This document shows, piece by piece, positions 23,865 to 34,574 of a DNA stretch of 64,000 bases; the stretch's first letter is position 1, and every line of letters starts with the position of its first letter. The stretch is from contig LNAC01000768.1 of NCBI GenBank assembly GCA_002007465.1, positions 434,001-498,000 of the forward strand, in the 5' to 3' direction. A program made the translations under genes and the position numbers. Below the pieces are notes generated by a model. The model was not told the DNA's origin. It did not search any database and was given only the letters and a program-made list of their open reading frames with translations. Origin of the DNA: Ailurus styani. Lineage: Eukaryota; Chordata; Mammalia; Carnivora; Ailuridae.

Positions 23865-23880
23865 AAAAGCTTCACTAATT
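23865..23880. repeat. L1 target-site duplication, 3' copy
   Basis: AAAAGCTTCACTAATT, the partner of the copy at 19627-19642, with one substitution. Confidence 0.8.
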
Positions 23881-24896
23881 ATCTTTTCCTATCATCTCTG
23901 GCTCATAGAGGACAGGGAATGCTGATCTCACTACACTCAGTAGTGTATTTCCTATTATTTTAATGAAGGAAGTCAATTCAGTACCCTTCTGGCTTTTGCC
24001 TACCATGGTAAATTTATTTTAATATGCACAGTATCCTTTGCCTCCTTACCCTTTCTACATTTACTTGCTAAGAGAATTCTGACTATCATTATTTACAAGC
24101 TTAAGAAGAAATTCCAAAAATTGCTGAGACCTGTGGCTTTTGTTTTTTGTTTTTTTAAATAAGCAATGTCTCCTGTAAAATAAATCAATTTCACTGCTCA
24201 GGTTATGTTGAGACTTGCCCATAGTTACTTATCAAAGATGACCAGCAGAGCTAGCTGCAGATTTTGAGGGAGGCAAGATTCATCTTGTAAGACTTCCATT
24301 TTATATGAGGTCTTTTGTGCTCTTGAAGTAACTTAAGCAAGAAGGTAGAGATCAATTCTGCCTCCCTGGAGGTTTTCGGAGAAGCTAGTTTCACTGTCCT
24401 TAAGCAACTCCATCTAAATTTTGCACATAGAGAAAAGCATGCATATTAAAAACAAAGAAGGTAAAAAATAAGAATTTAAATGATGGATAAAGAAGGTAAA
24501 ATACCCATTAACAAAGTATGAATTAAATGTGCAAACCAATAGAGAATAACATATTTTGGGAAAAAATGTTCAACACTAGATGAGAGTACAGTAATATCTA
24601 CATAACTACAGTGTTCTTGGAGAAAGAAAATGTGATAGAGAGCTGATGTCAGCTCTTTTAAAGTTCAAATAATAGGTATCTGTTAACATGCTTGAAAACA
24701 AGAAACAGAATTTCTTTACGTGTTAATCTAGAGTTGAAAGTAGAACTTCTGCTAAAAGCACTGAAGTTTGAATCCATTTAAGTGGAGAAATAAGATAAAT
24801 ACTGGACTTTAATGACAAAAATTAAGGACTACAAATATTTAGAATTAGGAAAAGAAGAAGACACTAGCTATAAAGATCAAAATGCATTATTTAAAT
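23881..24896. other. AT-rich sequence, nothing recognised
   Basis: Unassigned sequence between the L1 and the RPL31 pseudogene. No gene or repeat recognised. Confidence 0.4.
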
Positions 24897-24910
24897 AGAA
24901 ATATTATAAC

Positions 24911-25310
24911 TGTGTTTATTTCCAACCAGGGCCCAGCTGATTGGCTCCTGCAATGAAGGGTGGCAAGGAGAGACATTCTGCCATCAAGGTAGTGACCAAA
25001 AAATACACCATCAACATTCACAAGTGCATCCATGATGGGTTTCAAGAAGCATGACCGGCAGGCATTCAGAGACAACTGGAAATTTGCCATGAAGGAGATG
25101 CGAACTCCAGATGTGCACAAGGAATAAGGAATGTTCCATATTGTATCCCTGTGGGGTTGTCCAGAAAACATAAGGATGAAGATTCACCAAACGATCTCTA
25201 TACGTTGGTTACCTATGTACCTGTCACCACTTGAAATCTACAGACAGTTAATATGGATGAGAACTGATCACTGGTTGTCAAATTAAGGTATAAAACTGAA
25301 AAAGAAAAAA
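24911..25310 (+). pseudogene. RPL31: Processed pseudogene of ribosomal protein L31
   Basis: RPL31 (eL31) is a protein of the large cytosolic ribosomal subunit. This is an intronless, non-functional copy. After frame shifts, recognisable pieces include KYTINIHKCIHD (near 25000-25040), the nucleotide run GAAATTTGCCATGAAGGAGATG (25079-25100), and near the end [18 protein letters not shown] then NLQTVNMDEN, with the stop at 25265-25267. The start ATG is broken (ATTGG at 24940). Roughly 34 bases are missing after the GATGTGC codons (about 25112), which shifts the frame, and an in-frame stop follows (GAATAA). A short 3' UTR and A-rich tail (25301-25310) are present. Flanks AGAAATATTATAAC (24897-24910) and AGAAACATTATGAC (25311-25324) match in 12 of 14 positions and are the likely target-site duplication. 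Confidence 0.92.
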
Positions 25311-25351
25311 AGAAACATTATGACAAAAAGAAATAAAAATATCAAAGTATT

Positions 25352-25445
25352 GGGGCATCTGAGTGGCTCATTGGCTTAAGCTTCTGCCTTCAGCTCAGGT
25401 CACGATCCCGGAGTCCCAGGATGGAGCCCTGCATGAGGCTCCCTA
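25352..25445 (+). mobile_element. CAN SINE, head fragment only
   Basis: The head (GGGGCATCTGAGTGGCTCATTGGC) and the B-box region (AGGTCACGATCCCGGAGTCC) are present. The sequence stops at GAGGCTCCCTATTA, without the pyrimidine-rich part or the A-rich tail. The tail half was removed by a later deletion, because insertion normally truncates the 5' end instead. Confidence 0.9.
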
Positions 25446-25925
25446 TTAATACTGAACATCAATTAATAATTTGAACATCTTAGCATAATATAAATTGTCT
25501 AAAAAGTTAAACACTACGAATAAAACAGATCATAAACTTTCTCAATTATAGAAAGAAAATGAATAGTAATCTTCAAAGCTTCCAAAAATCAATAATAGTA
25601 TACATATCAAATATTTTAAAGGAAACAAAAAAGGGAAATGTATCCTAAAATATGGTAGAGCTAAGTCCAAACACATATGACTTAGATGTGTTTATATGAC
25701 TTATATGTACAAAAAGTAATTCATCTATCAATATAAGAAAGTTTTAGGAGTGGATCAGAAAACAAAGCTGGATCCATACTTAGAACAAAGATAAATTTGA
25801 AACATTACATATTAGCCTGTATCCAAGATGGGAGCCATCAATTCCTTCTGCCTGTATGTTGAATCAATTCCTCACTGAAAAGTATAGTTCATACCTGCCC
25901 TCCCTTTGTCTATGCATATTCTGAT
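25446..25925. other. AT-rich sequence, nothing recognised
   Basis: No gene or repeat recognised. Confidence 0.4.
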
Positions 25926-26270
25926 GAATAAAATTCAGCAGATGTGATGCTGGAAGACTCCTGTACTAGATCATAAAAAAGCTGGCATCTACTATATAAA
26001 TCGTTTGGAAGGTGCACTCTGAGGAAAACAGTCACCACATAAAATGTTTTTATATCCCGAGGCCTCCATTCAGTAAGAAAACCCAAGTTTCTTCTACACG
26101 GAGAAGCCAAGTGGAGAAAGAGATTGACGTGGGACCAACACTGGACCTATTCAGTCATTCCAGACCTAGCAACAGACAAGTGAGTGATGGACCCTTCACT
26201 TGTTTCCTGCCCCGATTATCAGTTTTGGTCACTTCTCTATACCTAATGCCTCAAATTACGACATAGAGAG
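25926..26270 (+). mobile_element. LTR-like relic, possibly MaLR
   Basis: The word order CTGGAAGACTCCTGTACTAG, GCCAAGTGGAGAAAGAGATTG, GGACCAACACTGG, TATTCAGTCATTCCAGACC, AGACAAGTGAGTGATGGACCC resembles the internal part of a plus-strand MLT-type LTR. Termini are not visible, so this is a tentative call. Confidence 0.35.
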
Positions 26271-26283
26271 GCACTCAACTGTC

Positions 26284-26311
26284 ATTAATTAATTAATTAA
26301 TTAATTAATTA
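26284..26311. repeat. (AATT)n microsatellite
   Basis: Seven TTAA/AATT units in register. Self-complementary, so it could form small cruciforms. Confidence 0.9.
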
Positions 26312-26595
26312 TAGTAGTTGAAATTATTTAATTATAGAAATTATAATCAAAGAATTTTTAATATAGATGATCAGGAAGAAGACAAAATTATTTATCCACA
26401 ATCAGAAACAATGTTAACAGTTTTTTATTGATAAATATATGTTGTATGTATATATTTTATATAAATCGATTTATATTATTAATCTTATATACTTTTTACT
26501 TAATATTTAAGTTATGAACACATTTTATGTTAGTATACATTCTATAACTCAGTTTAACAGTTACATAATATGTCATCTATGCAGGCAATATTTCC

Positions 26596-26715
26596 TGAGA
26601 GTCTAGCAGGTACCATCCACTGTTTTGGGTTGATTATACACTCCTAAGTGAAACAAAATTAATCCCTGCTATTGGAGAGTTTTAATCTAGTGTGGCAAAC
26701 AATCAATAAATGTTG
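26596..26715 (-). mobile_element. L2/MIR-type relic
   Basis: TGAGAGTCTAGCAGGTACCATCCACTGTTTTGGG, then GTGAAACAAAATTAATCCCTGCTATTGGAGAG, then CAAACAATCAATAAATG. This follows the reverse complement of the ancient L2 3' end. No coding capacity. Confidence 0.55.
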
Positions 26716-27122
26716 CTGCTTGGATGCCTAGCCTTTGAGATAGGCTTTATTGTGCACTAGGCTTATTAAGGTGTGGTACTCACACCTCTAGAAAAGAGGA
26801 GAAGGAAGCAGAGTTAAAAGAGAGAAATCAAGTTCTGATGGAGTTTCTACCATAGTGTTGGCCAACCCCACAGGAAACTAAAGCTAATATATCATTAGTT
26901 TGTCTCAAATTGAGCAGAGATGACCAGGCCTATTAAAGACCCACAAGCATTATATTAGAAATTCTTCTAAATATCAAGATTGTTTCATTTTGGTTGTTTG
27001 GTTTGGTTTAATTCTTGTGGAAGAAATGTGGTCACACTAAAAGGAAAATAAACTGATATAACAGAAATAGATGCTGGTAAATTATATATCTGAGGTAAGT
27101 TGTATCAACAATACTTTGTGGG

Positions 27123-27181
27123 ATGTTATATTATTCACCTCCAGGGACTTCTGTTTGATCCTTTTATGGTTTTTATTTCTT
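27123..27181. repeat. 59-bp segment inverted relative to 27911-27968
   Basis: The reverse complement of 27911-27968 aligns to this segment with 53 of 59 columns identical (one gap, five mismatches). The 27911 copy lies in an L1 ORF1-like context. The flanks on either side do not match. Confidence 0.85.
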
Positions 27182-27910
27182 CCTGAGCCAAGACTACAGA
27201 CCTCAGTCTTAGATGTAGAATTAAAATAGCCATGGGTTCATTTCTAGACTTCCCCAGTCAAGGTCCAGGCCCAGTCTTGCCCACCCAGGTACTCACCCAG
27301 AGATTTGGCAGGAGCCCTCCTAGGAACTTGGTGGGAATCACAGCCATCTGCACAGCTGGTAATCAGCCTGCTATCTGAAGACTCAGCTCTAAATCCTGAA
27401 GTGAACCCTTATCCCATCACCACCTAACTCAACAACATGCTGAAGGTAGTCTTATCTACCCAGAGACCAGATGAGATCCACACTTGCCCATGAACATGGT
27501 AACAAGCCCACCTATCACAAATCCCACTGCACACCTAATAACAGCTTTGGAACAGCTTCAACCCAGTATTTCTGTGATTCCAGAGGTAATTGCAACAGCC
27601 CAGAGAACTGACAGAATGTCTTACCTTCTTTAATACAAGTCTGTAAAAACTGAAAGAGGTGTTTTCTCCTTCAAATGCACAGACACAAATACAAAGCTAT
27701 GAAGATCACCAAGAAGCAGACAAATATTATACCACCAAAAAACACTAAAAAGCTCTAGTAACTGTCCCCAAAGAAATGAAGATCAATGATTCACCTGACA
27801 AAGAATACAAAATAATCACCTTAAGGAAACTCAATAAAATGCAAGAAAATATAAATAGGTAACTAAATAAAATGATAAAATAATACATGAATAACATAAG
27901 AAGTTTAAAA

Positions 27911-27968
27911 AAGAAACTGAAACCATAAAAGGATCAAACAGAAGTTCTGGAGGTGAATAATACAACAT
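27911..27968. repeat. Partner of the 59-bp inverted copy
   Basis: This lies in the ORF1-like part of the L1 (GGATCAAACAGAAGTTCTGG, as in L1M ORF1 coiled-coil coding DNA). Its inverted twin is at 27123-27181, 729 bp to the left. Confidence 0.85.
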
Positions 27969-29037
27969 GCTTCCTACAAGACATTTTAGCTTTAAGGATA
28001 CACATAAAATGAAAATTATGGGATGCAAAGAGATATTCCATGTAAGTGGTAACCAAGAAAGCAAGAATGGTCATACTTGTATTAAGTAATACAGATTTTC
28101 AGTCAAAATCAGTCACAAGAAACAGAGTATTTCACTGGATAGTGACAAAGCAGTTAATTCATCAAGATGATATGTGATAATTATAACTATACGGTCAGTC
28201 AACATTGGAGCACCTACATATTTAAAGAAAATATTACCAAGGGGGAAGTATAAAGCAATACAATAGTAGTAGGGGATTTCAATACCCCACTTTCAGTATT
28301 GATTAGATCATTCAGACAGAAAATCAATAAGGTAACACTGACCTTGAACTATATGTTAGTTCAAGTGGACTTAACAACATACATTCAGAATACTTCAACC
28401 CCAAACAGCAAAATATACATTCTTCTCAAGTCAACACAGACTATTCCTCAGGATAGAAAATACATTGAACCCCAACGCACACCTAACAAATTTAAGAAAA
28501 CTGAAATTAGAAGGTATCTTTTCCCCTGGATAATGGCATGAAACTAGAAAACAGTAACAGGAGGAAAACTAAAAAATTCACAAATGTGGATATGAAAAAA
28601 CATACTCATGAACAGTCAAAGGGTCAGAAAGGAAATCAAAGGGGAAACTAGAAAGTATCATAAAACAAAAATGAAAACACGACACACTAAAATGTATGGG
28701 ACACAGCAAAAGCAGTTCAAAGAGGAAAGATTATAGCAATAAATACTCACTTTAAGAAGAAAGAAAAATCTCAAACTTAATTTTACACAAGGAATTAGAA
28801 AAAGATGAAACTAAACCCAAAGTGAGCAAAAGGAAGGAAATAATAAAAATTAAGGCAGGTAAAATGAAATTGAGACTAGAAAGACAACAGGAAAAAAAAC
28901 AATAAAACTAAGATTTGAATTTTTTAAAGATAAAGATCAATGAACTTCTACCTAGACTAACCAAGAAAATAATTAAATTTTTAAAATTAAGTTACAAGTG
29001 AAAGAGGAGATATTACAACTGATACTAGAGAAACAAA

Positions 29038-29120
29038 AGATTATAAGAGGCTACTCTAAACAATCATATGCCAATCATATGCCAAGATTATAAGAGGCTA
29101 CTCTAAACAATCATATGCCA
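29038..29120. repeat. Perfect 47-bp-period tandem duplication in L1 ORF2
   Basis: A 36-bp block beginning AGATTATAAGAGGCTACTC occurs identically at 29038-29073 and 29085-29120. The 11-bp ATCATATGCCA between them repeats the end of the block. Lack of any difference in otherwise decayed sequence points to a recent event. Confidence 0.95.
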
Positions 29121-29986
29121 AAAAACTGAATAAACTAGAAGTAATGGATAAATTCCTTGAAATATACACCCTACTGAGTCTAAATCATGAAGAAACAAAA
29201 AACATGAACAAACCAATACTAACAAAAGAGACTGAATCAGTAATCAAAAACCTCCTAATAAAGAAAAGCCCAGCACCAGATGGTTTCACTGGTGAATTCT
29301 AAAAAAAGCATTTAAGGAAAAATTAATGCCAATCCTTTTCAAACTATTCCAAAAGAGGGAACACTTGAAAATAGCATTATCTTTATATTAAGGCCAGATA
29401 ATGACACTACAAAACAAACAAACAAAAAACAAAAACAAAATAAAACAAAAAAACAGGATGAGTAGAGATGCAAAAATCACAAAATACTAGCAATCATATT
29501 CAACAGAACATTAAAAAGATCGTATACTCTCACCAAGTGGGAGTTATCCCCGGGATGCAAGGATGGCTCAATATAAACAAATCAATAAACATGATACATC
29601 ACATTAACAGAACAAAGAAAAAAAATCCAGATGATCATCTCAATACATATGGAAAAAGCATTTGACAAAATTCAACACTCTTTCATGATAAAAGCTCTCA
29701 ACAAATTAGATGTAGAAGAAATATGCCTCAATATAATAAAGGCCATGTATGACAAATCCACAGTAAACATCATACTCCAATGGTAAAAACCTTAAAAATT
29801 TGTCCTCTAAATCGGAATAAGATAAGGATGCTCTGTCTCAACACTCTATTCAACATAGTTCTGAAAGTCTTAGGGCAATTAGAAAAGAAAATATAAATAA
29901 ATTTTAAAAATTCCAAATAGAAAAGGGACAAGTAAAACTGTATGTTTACAGAAGACGTGACCTTATATGTAGAAAACCCTAAAGAC

Positions 29987-29989
<3 letters not shown>

Positions 29990-30023
<34 letters not shown>
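29990..30023. repeat. (CA)n microsatellite
   Basis: About 17 uninterrupted CA units inside the old L1 ORF2. A good candidate for length polymorphism. Confidence 0.95.
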
Positions 30024-30025
<2 letters not shown>

Positions 30026-32462
30026 CTATTAAACCTTAATGAATGAATTCAGTTAAGTTGCAGGACACAAAACCAACAGATAGAAATCAGTAGCATTTCT
30101 ATATACTAACAATGAGATATTGGAAAAAGAAATAAAGAAAATAATCCCATTTATAGTAACAACAAAAGCAACAAAATACTTATGAGTATATTTAACCAGG
30201 AGTTGAAAAATCATTATACCAAAAACTATAAGACATTAATGAAATAAACTGAAGAAAACACAAATAAATGAAAAGATATCTCTTATTCATGGATCATAAT
30301 AATTAATACTATTGAAATGATTGTACTACCCAAAGCCATCTATAAATTCAATACAATCTCTATCAAAATTCCAATGGCATTTTTCAAGAAATAAAAAAAT
30401 AATCCTGAAATTCATATGGAACCACAAAAGACTGCAAAGAGCTAAGACAATCTTGAGAATGAAGAATAAAATTGGAGGCATCACACTTCCTGATTTCAAT
30501 GTTGACCTCAAACCTACAGTAATCACAACAGTATAGTACTGACAGAGGCAGATACACAGACCAATGGAAGGGAACTGAAAGCCCAGAAATAAAGTCATTC
30601 ATGCACAGTCAATTAATATTTGACAAGGGAGCCAGGAACATGCAATGAGGAAAATATAATCTTTTCCATAAACTGTGCTGGGAAAACTGGATAGTCACAT
30701 GTAAAAGAATGAAATTGGACCCCTATCTTACATCACTCACAAAAATGAACTCAAACAGTGTTAAAGATTTAAATATAGGGCCTGAAACCGCAACCCTACC
30801 GGAAGAAAATATAGGTAAAAAATATCGAAAAAAAAAAAACACCTTGACATTGGTTTTGGCACCATTTTGGGGGGTATGACAACAGAAGACCAAGCAAGAA
30901 AAGCAAAAATAAGTGCAACTATATCAAACTGTAAAGCCTCTGCACAACAACAAAAAACAGTAAAGAAAATGAAAATTTAACTTACATAATGGGAGAAAAT
31001 ATTTGCAAATCATATATCTGATAAGGGATTATTATCCCAAATATATAAGGAATTTACCCAACTCAATAGCGATATACAAATAATCCAAGTAAAAACAATG
31101 GGCAGAGGACCGAAGCAGGCATTTTTCTCAACAATATACACAAGTTGCCAACAGGTACATGAAAGATATTTACTAATCATCAGGGAAATGTAAATCAAAA
31201 TCACAGTGAGATATTGCCTTATACCTGTTAAAATTGGCTATTATCAAAAAGATGAGATAATAAGTACTGGCAAGAATGTAGAGAAAAATATTTCTGTACT
31301 GTTAGTGAGAATTTAAATTGGTATAGCCACTACAAAAGACAGTATGGAGATTGCTGAGTGAATTAAAAATAGAACAAATGAAAACATGATGCAGCAATCC
31401 TACTTCTGTGTATATATGCAAAAGAAATGAAAACAGGATATCAAAGAGATATCATTCCAGTGTTTATTGTAGCATTAATCACAATAGCCAAGACATGGAA
31501 ACAACCTAATTGGCTGTCAGTGGATGAATGGATAAAGAAATGTGGCATATATATAAAATAAAATATTCTTCAGCCATAAAAAAGGAATTCTGCCACTTGT
31601 AATAACAAAGAAAGCGCTTGAAGGCATTATGCTAAGTGAAATAAATCAGAGAAAGACAGTGCATAATCTCACATGGGAAATCTAAAAACAGCTAAACTCA
31701 TAGAAACAGAGTTGAATGGGAGTTGCCAAGACTGATGGAAGGTGGTGGGGGTTGAAATTGGGAGATGTTGACCAAAGGATTCAAGTACCAAAGGATACAG
31801 TTACAAGATTAATCCGTTCTAGGGATCTAATACTCAGCAGATGACTATAACTATCAATACCATATGATATACGTGAAAGTTACTAAGAGAGTAAATTTTG
31901 AATGTCTTCTCAACACACAAAAATTTTAATTATATGAGGTGACAGTATGTTAACTAAACTTACTGTAGTTATCATTTCATAATATATGTGTGTATTAAAT
32001 CATCACGTTGGACACCTTAAAATTCCCTAATATATATGTCAATGATCTTAACAAAGCATGAAAAGAATGCAAAAACAAAACAAAACAAAACTTCTTGGTC
32101 TCAGAATCACAGCCGTATTCTTTCATTTCCATACTATCTATGGCTACTTTGATGTTACCAGACCAGCCCTGAGCGGTTGCAACAGATATCATAAATTCCA
32201 ACAGCTTAAAATAGTTACTATCTTACCCTTTACAGAAAAATTGCATAAACCCCTGGTTTAGTAACTCTAGATTAGTTTTAATGTCATTTTTGTGAGGTTC
32301 AATTAATCCATACAATTATAATTTTAAAATTATTGTAAAATCCAACCATGAAAAGAAAATCATATATAATCCCATAAATCATAATCTTCTTGGACATTCT
32401 ATAATATCTTATTGGCTTATTTTCTATGCAATTTATATAGGGGAGGGCATCATTATTTATAA

Positions 32463-32590
32463 TTTAAATAATAAATATTTACTGGAGGCCTACTATGTAA
32501 CACAATTTCTAGAACTTGTATAACAAGGACAAAACAGAAATGTCTGTGATTCCCTGGAACTTACAATATAAAGGAAGTATTTTCTCAATA
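32463..32590 (-). mobile_element. L2-type relic
   Basis: TAAATATTTACTGGAGGCCTACTATGTAACAC, then ACAAGGACAAAACAGAAATGTC, then CCCTGGAACTTACAATATAAAGG. This follows the reverse complement of the L2 3' end (AAACAGACAAAAATCCCTGCC..TGGAGCTTACATTCTA). Confidence 0.65.
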
Positions 32591-33084
32591 TTTTAATGAG
32601 ACTAAGTTGTGCAGTGCATTATTTCCATAATTTACCTTACCATATCCTTGCTGCAGATTTTGATTGTTTTCAATTTCTGTTATTATAAAGTGTACTGAGT
32701 TTGAATGCTTTGATGTTGGAAAACATTTCCAACATCTTACTCTATTTCTCTAGGAAAGCATTACTAGAACTAGAATTATAATTTTTGAGGATTTGGGGAT
32801 TTGCAAATGATACTGTTGGCAAATTAACTGTCATAAAAATATCAGGCAATTACATTTTTATAATAGTGGATAAGTAATAACTCAGTGCTTATCTAGGCCA
32901 AATATCTCAACACAAAAATAACTACAGCATTGTTTTAAAAATCACAATCCTTGCCAAAAAACTTGTTGAGAATCTCTGAAGCCACATTCTTCAATAGGAC
33001 TTGGATATATAGATGAGAGACAGAAAAATAGAAAGGTAGAAAGAACTATGTATATGTTATAAAATTGAGACAAATGATGGTCTG
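32591..33084. other. AT-rich sequence, possibly an old LINE relic
   Basis: Weak resemblance to reversed L1 3' sequence (TCTAGGAAAGCATTACTAGAACTAGAATTATAA, then GGCAAATTAACTG). Not firm enough to call an element. Confidence 0.3.
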
Positions 33085-33560
33085 AGCACATTAGTTTGTA
33101 TACTGCAGGCTGAAATTCGTTTGCTCAAAAGCCCACTGGTGCCAAATTTAGATGTTTATAAATCCACATATGTTAACAATGGCCCAAACAAGATTTTTAG
33201 CCATGTAGAACCTACCTGCTTTGCACAAACCATGAAACTTCAACCCCAAACTGCTAGCTATTGCTAGCTTCTGGGGCCATAAAGGCCTCAATCCACTGCT
33301 GTCCTTGAAAGTTCTGACCCAGAAACTCCCTGCTGTGTTGCTAAGCTATAGCACCTAGACACTTAAGCTCCCTCTTGGATCCTCAGCAACCTCCAAAAGG
33401 ATTCCTGTGGTCAGGGGCTTTCCTTGCATACAAACCTGTCAAAGCATCTCCCAATAACTGAGTACGCTGTGGCCCCTTTTGGTTATATTTTTTTCCCCTT
33501 GATGGGTCCCTGGATCTATCAAATCCCTTACTGTGTGTGTGTGTATAAAATTATATGTAA
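33085..33560. other. GC-richer block, possibly LTR-derived
   Basis: Composition rises here. Features include TTGCTAGCTTCTGGGGCCATAAAGG, CCAGAAACTCCCTGCTGTGTTGC, TTAAGCTCCCTCTTGGATCC and a short GT run (33533-33544). It resembles the U3/R part of an endogenous retroviral LTR, but I see no paired terminal TG...CA, primer-binding site or coding sequence. No gene is called. Confidence 0.3.
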
Positions 33561-34574
33561 GCATTCTATATAATTTTACTTGAATATATAGGAATATAAA
33601 TAATTTTATATATTGCAGTTTGAAAACCCAATCTATTTGTAAAGAAACTTTATAGTGCAACTCAGACAACATCAGCTATGTCTTCACTAAGAAACCAATG
33701 ATAACCTTTAGTTTATGTTCTTTCCTTGTATATATTCTCCATTTGGTTTTTGATGGTTTCCTTTAACATAGGCGATGTGAACGAATAATGACTCATTTTC
33801 CAGAATTATTTTTACAGTGCTATAGCTAGAGAATTTGTCATTGCTTATGTCCTTGCTCAAGGCATCATTCCGGTAACATTGATTTCTAAAGGAGGATTTC
33901 TTTTTCACCATTATCCTCGGGAAAAATATTTACTGAACAATTTATTAGAGAATAGGAATGACCCTGGAGTGCTGTAGATTTTCATTCATTTCTCTGTCTG
34001 AGAACTGGCATTCATGTTTAGTTTTCTGGCTATATTCCAGTTGCCATTATCAATGTTCTCTGGTAGGCAGATTATTTTTTGTGTATGATGGTAAATAGCG
34101 GAACATTTTATTGTGCTTCCTCTGATAGTCTAAACAACTTCCTTATAAAGGTCCCAGAAAAAAAACAGACCCTGCATTGAAGTTAGGACACTTCCTCAGA
34201 GTGAAATTATCTCCAGCAATATTTTTTCCATTTCTATGCACAAGATTTAGTACATTTTAAAATGTGTACAAGTAAACAATGGCAACGTATACTATAAAAA
34301 TATATTAGGTCGTTTTTTAAAATAGTAAATTCCATAAAATGTATTTTTGACTGTTTTCCATCTACTTTATTAATTCTCACATATTTGAATATTTCTAGTA
34401 ATATATGTGAAGAACAAAGCATAATCCTATCTCAGATAATTATCCAAAAATCCAGTATCAGCACTTAGCTATTAAGCAAAGAGAAAGAATCCATAACATA
34501 ATTTACTACTTAAATCACTACATACTTTATTTACTTTGTTAGGAAAATCACCAGTAAAAGACAGTAACTGTCCA
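33561..34574. other. AT-rich sequence, nothing recognised
   Basis: No gene or repeat recognised. Confidence 0.4.

Larger units (their letters stand above)
27230..32056 (+). mobile_element. Long decayed L1 (L1M-type)
   Basis: An old L1 with all regions in order but full of stops. The 5' UTR-like part (about 27.23-27.65 kb) is rich in CCCAGTC/CCACCCAGG. An ORF1-like part follows (about 27.7-27.98 kb). ORF2 starts near 28.02 kb with an endonuclease part. The reverse-transcriptase part includes [20 protein letters not shown] (about 29,536-29,595). The catalytic FADD-type motif is replaced by FTED (near 29,946), so the enzyme would be dead. A GITLPDF motif lies near 30.48 kb, then the C-terminal domain and a 3' UTR ending GGACACCTTAAAATTCC. 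No SINE interrupts it. The left limit is approximate. Confidence 0.85.

Noticed and set aside
29468..29665. Frame with [20 protein letters not shown], reverse-transcriptase-like
   Set aside because: It is a fragment of the dead L1 ORF2, not a host gene; the catalytic motif downstream is changed to FTED.
29770..30021. Minus-strand frame beginning with Cys-Val repeats
   Set aside because: Produced by the (CA)n microsatellite.
32463..34574. Possible exon of a host gene in the unassigned stretch
   Set aside because: No open frame with consistent codon use and flanking splice signals was seen.
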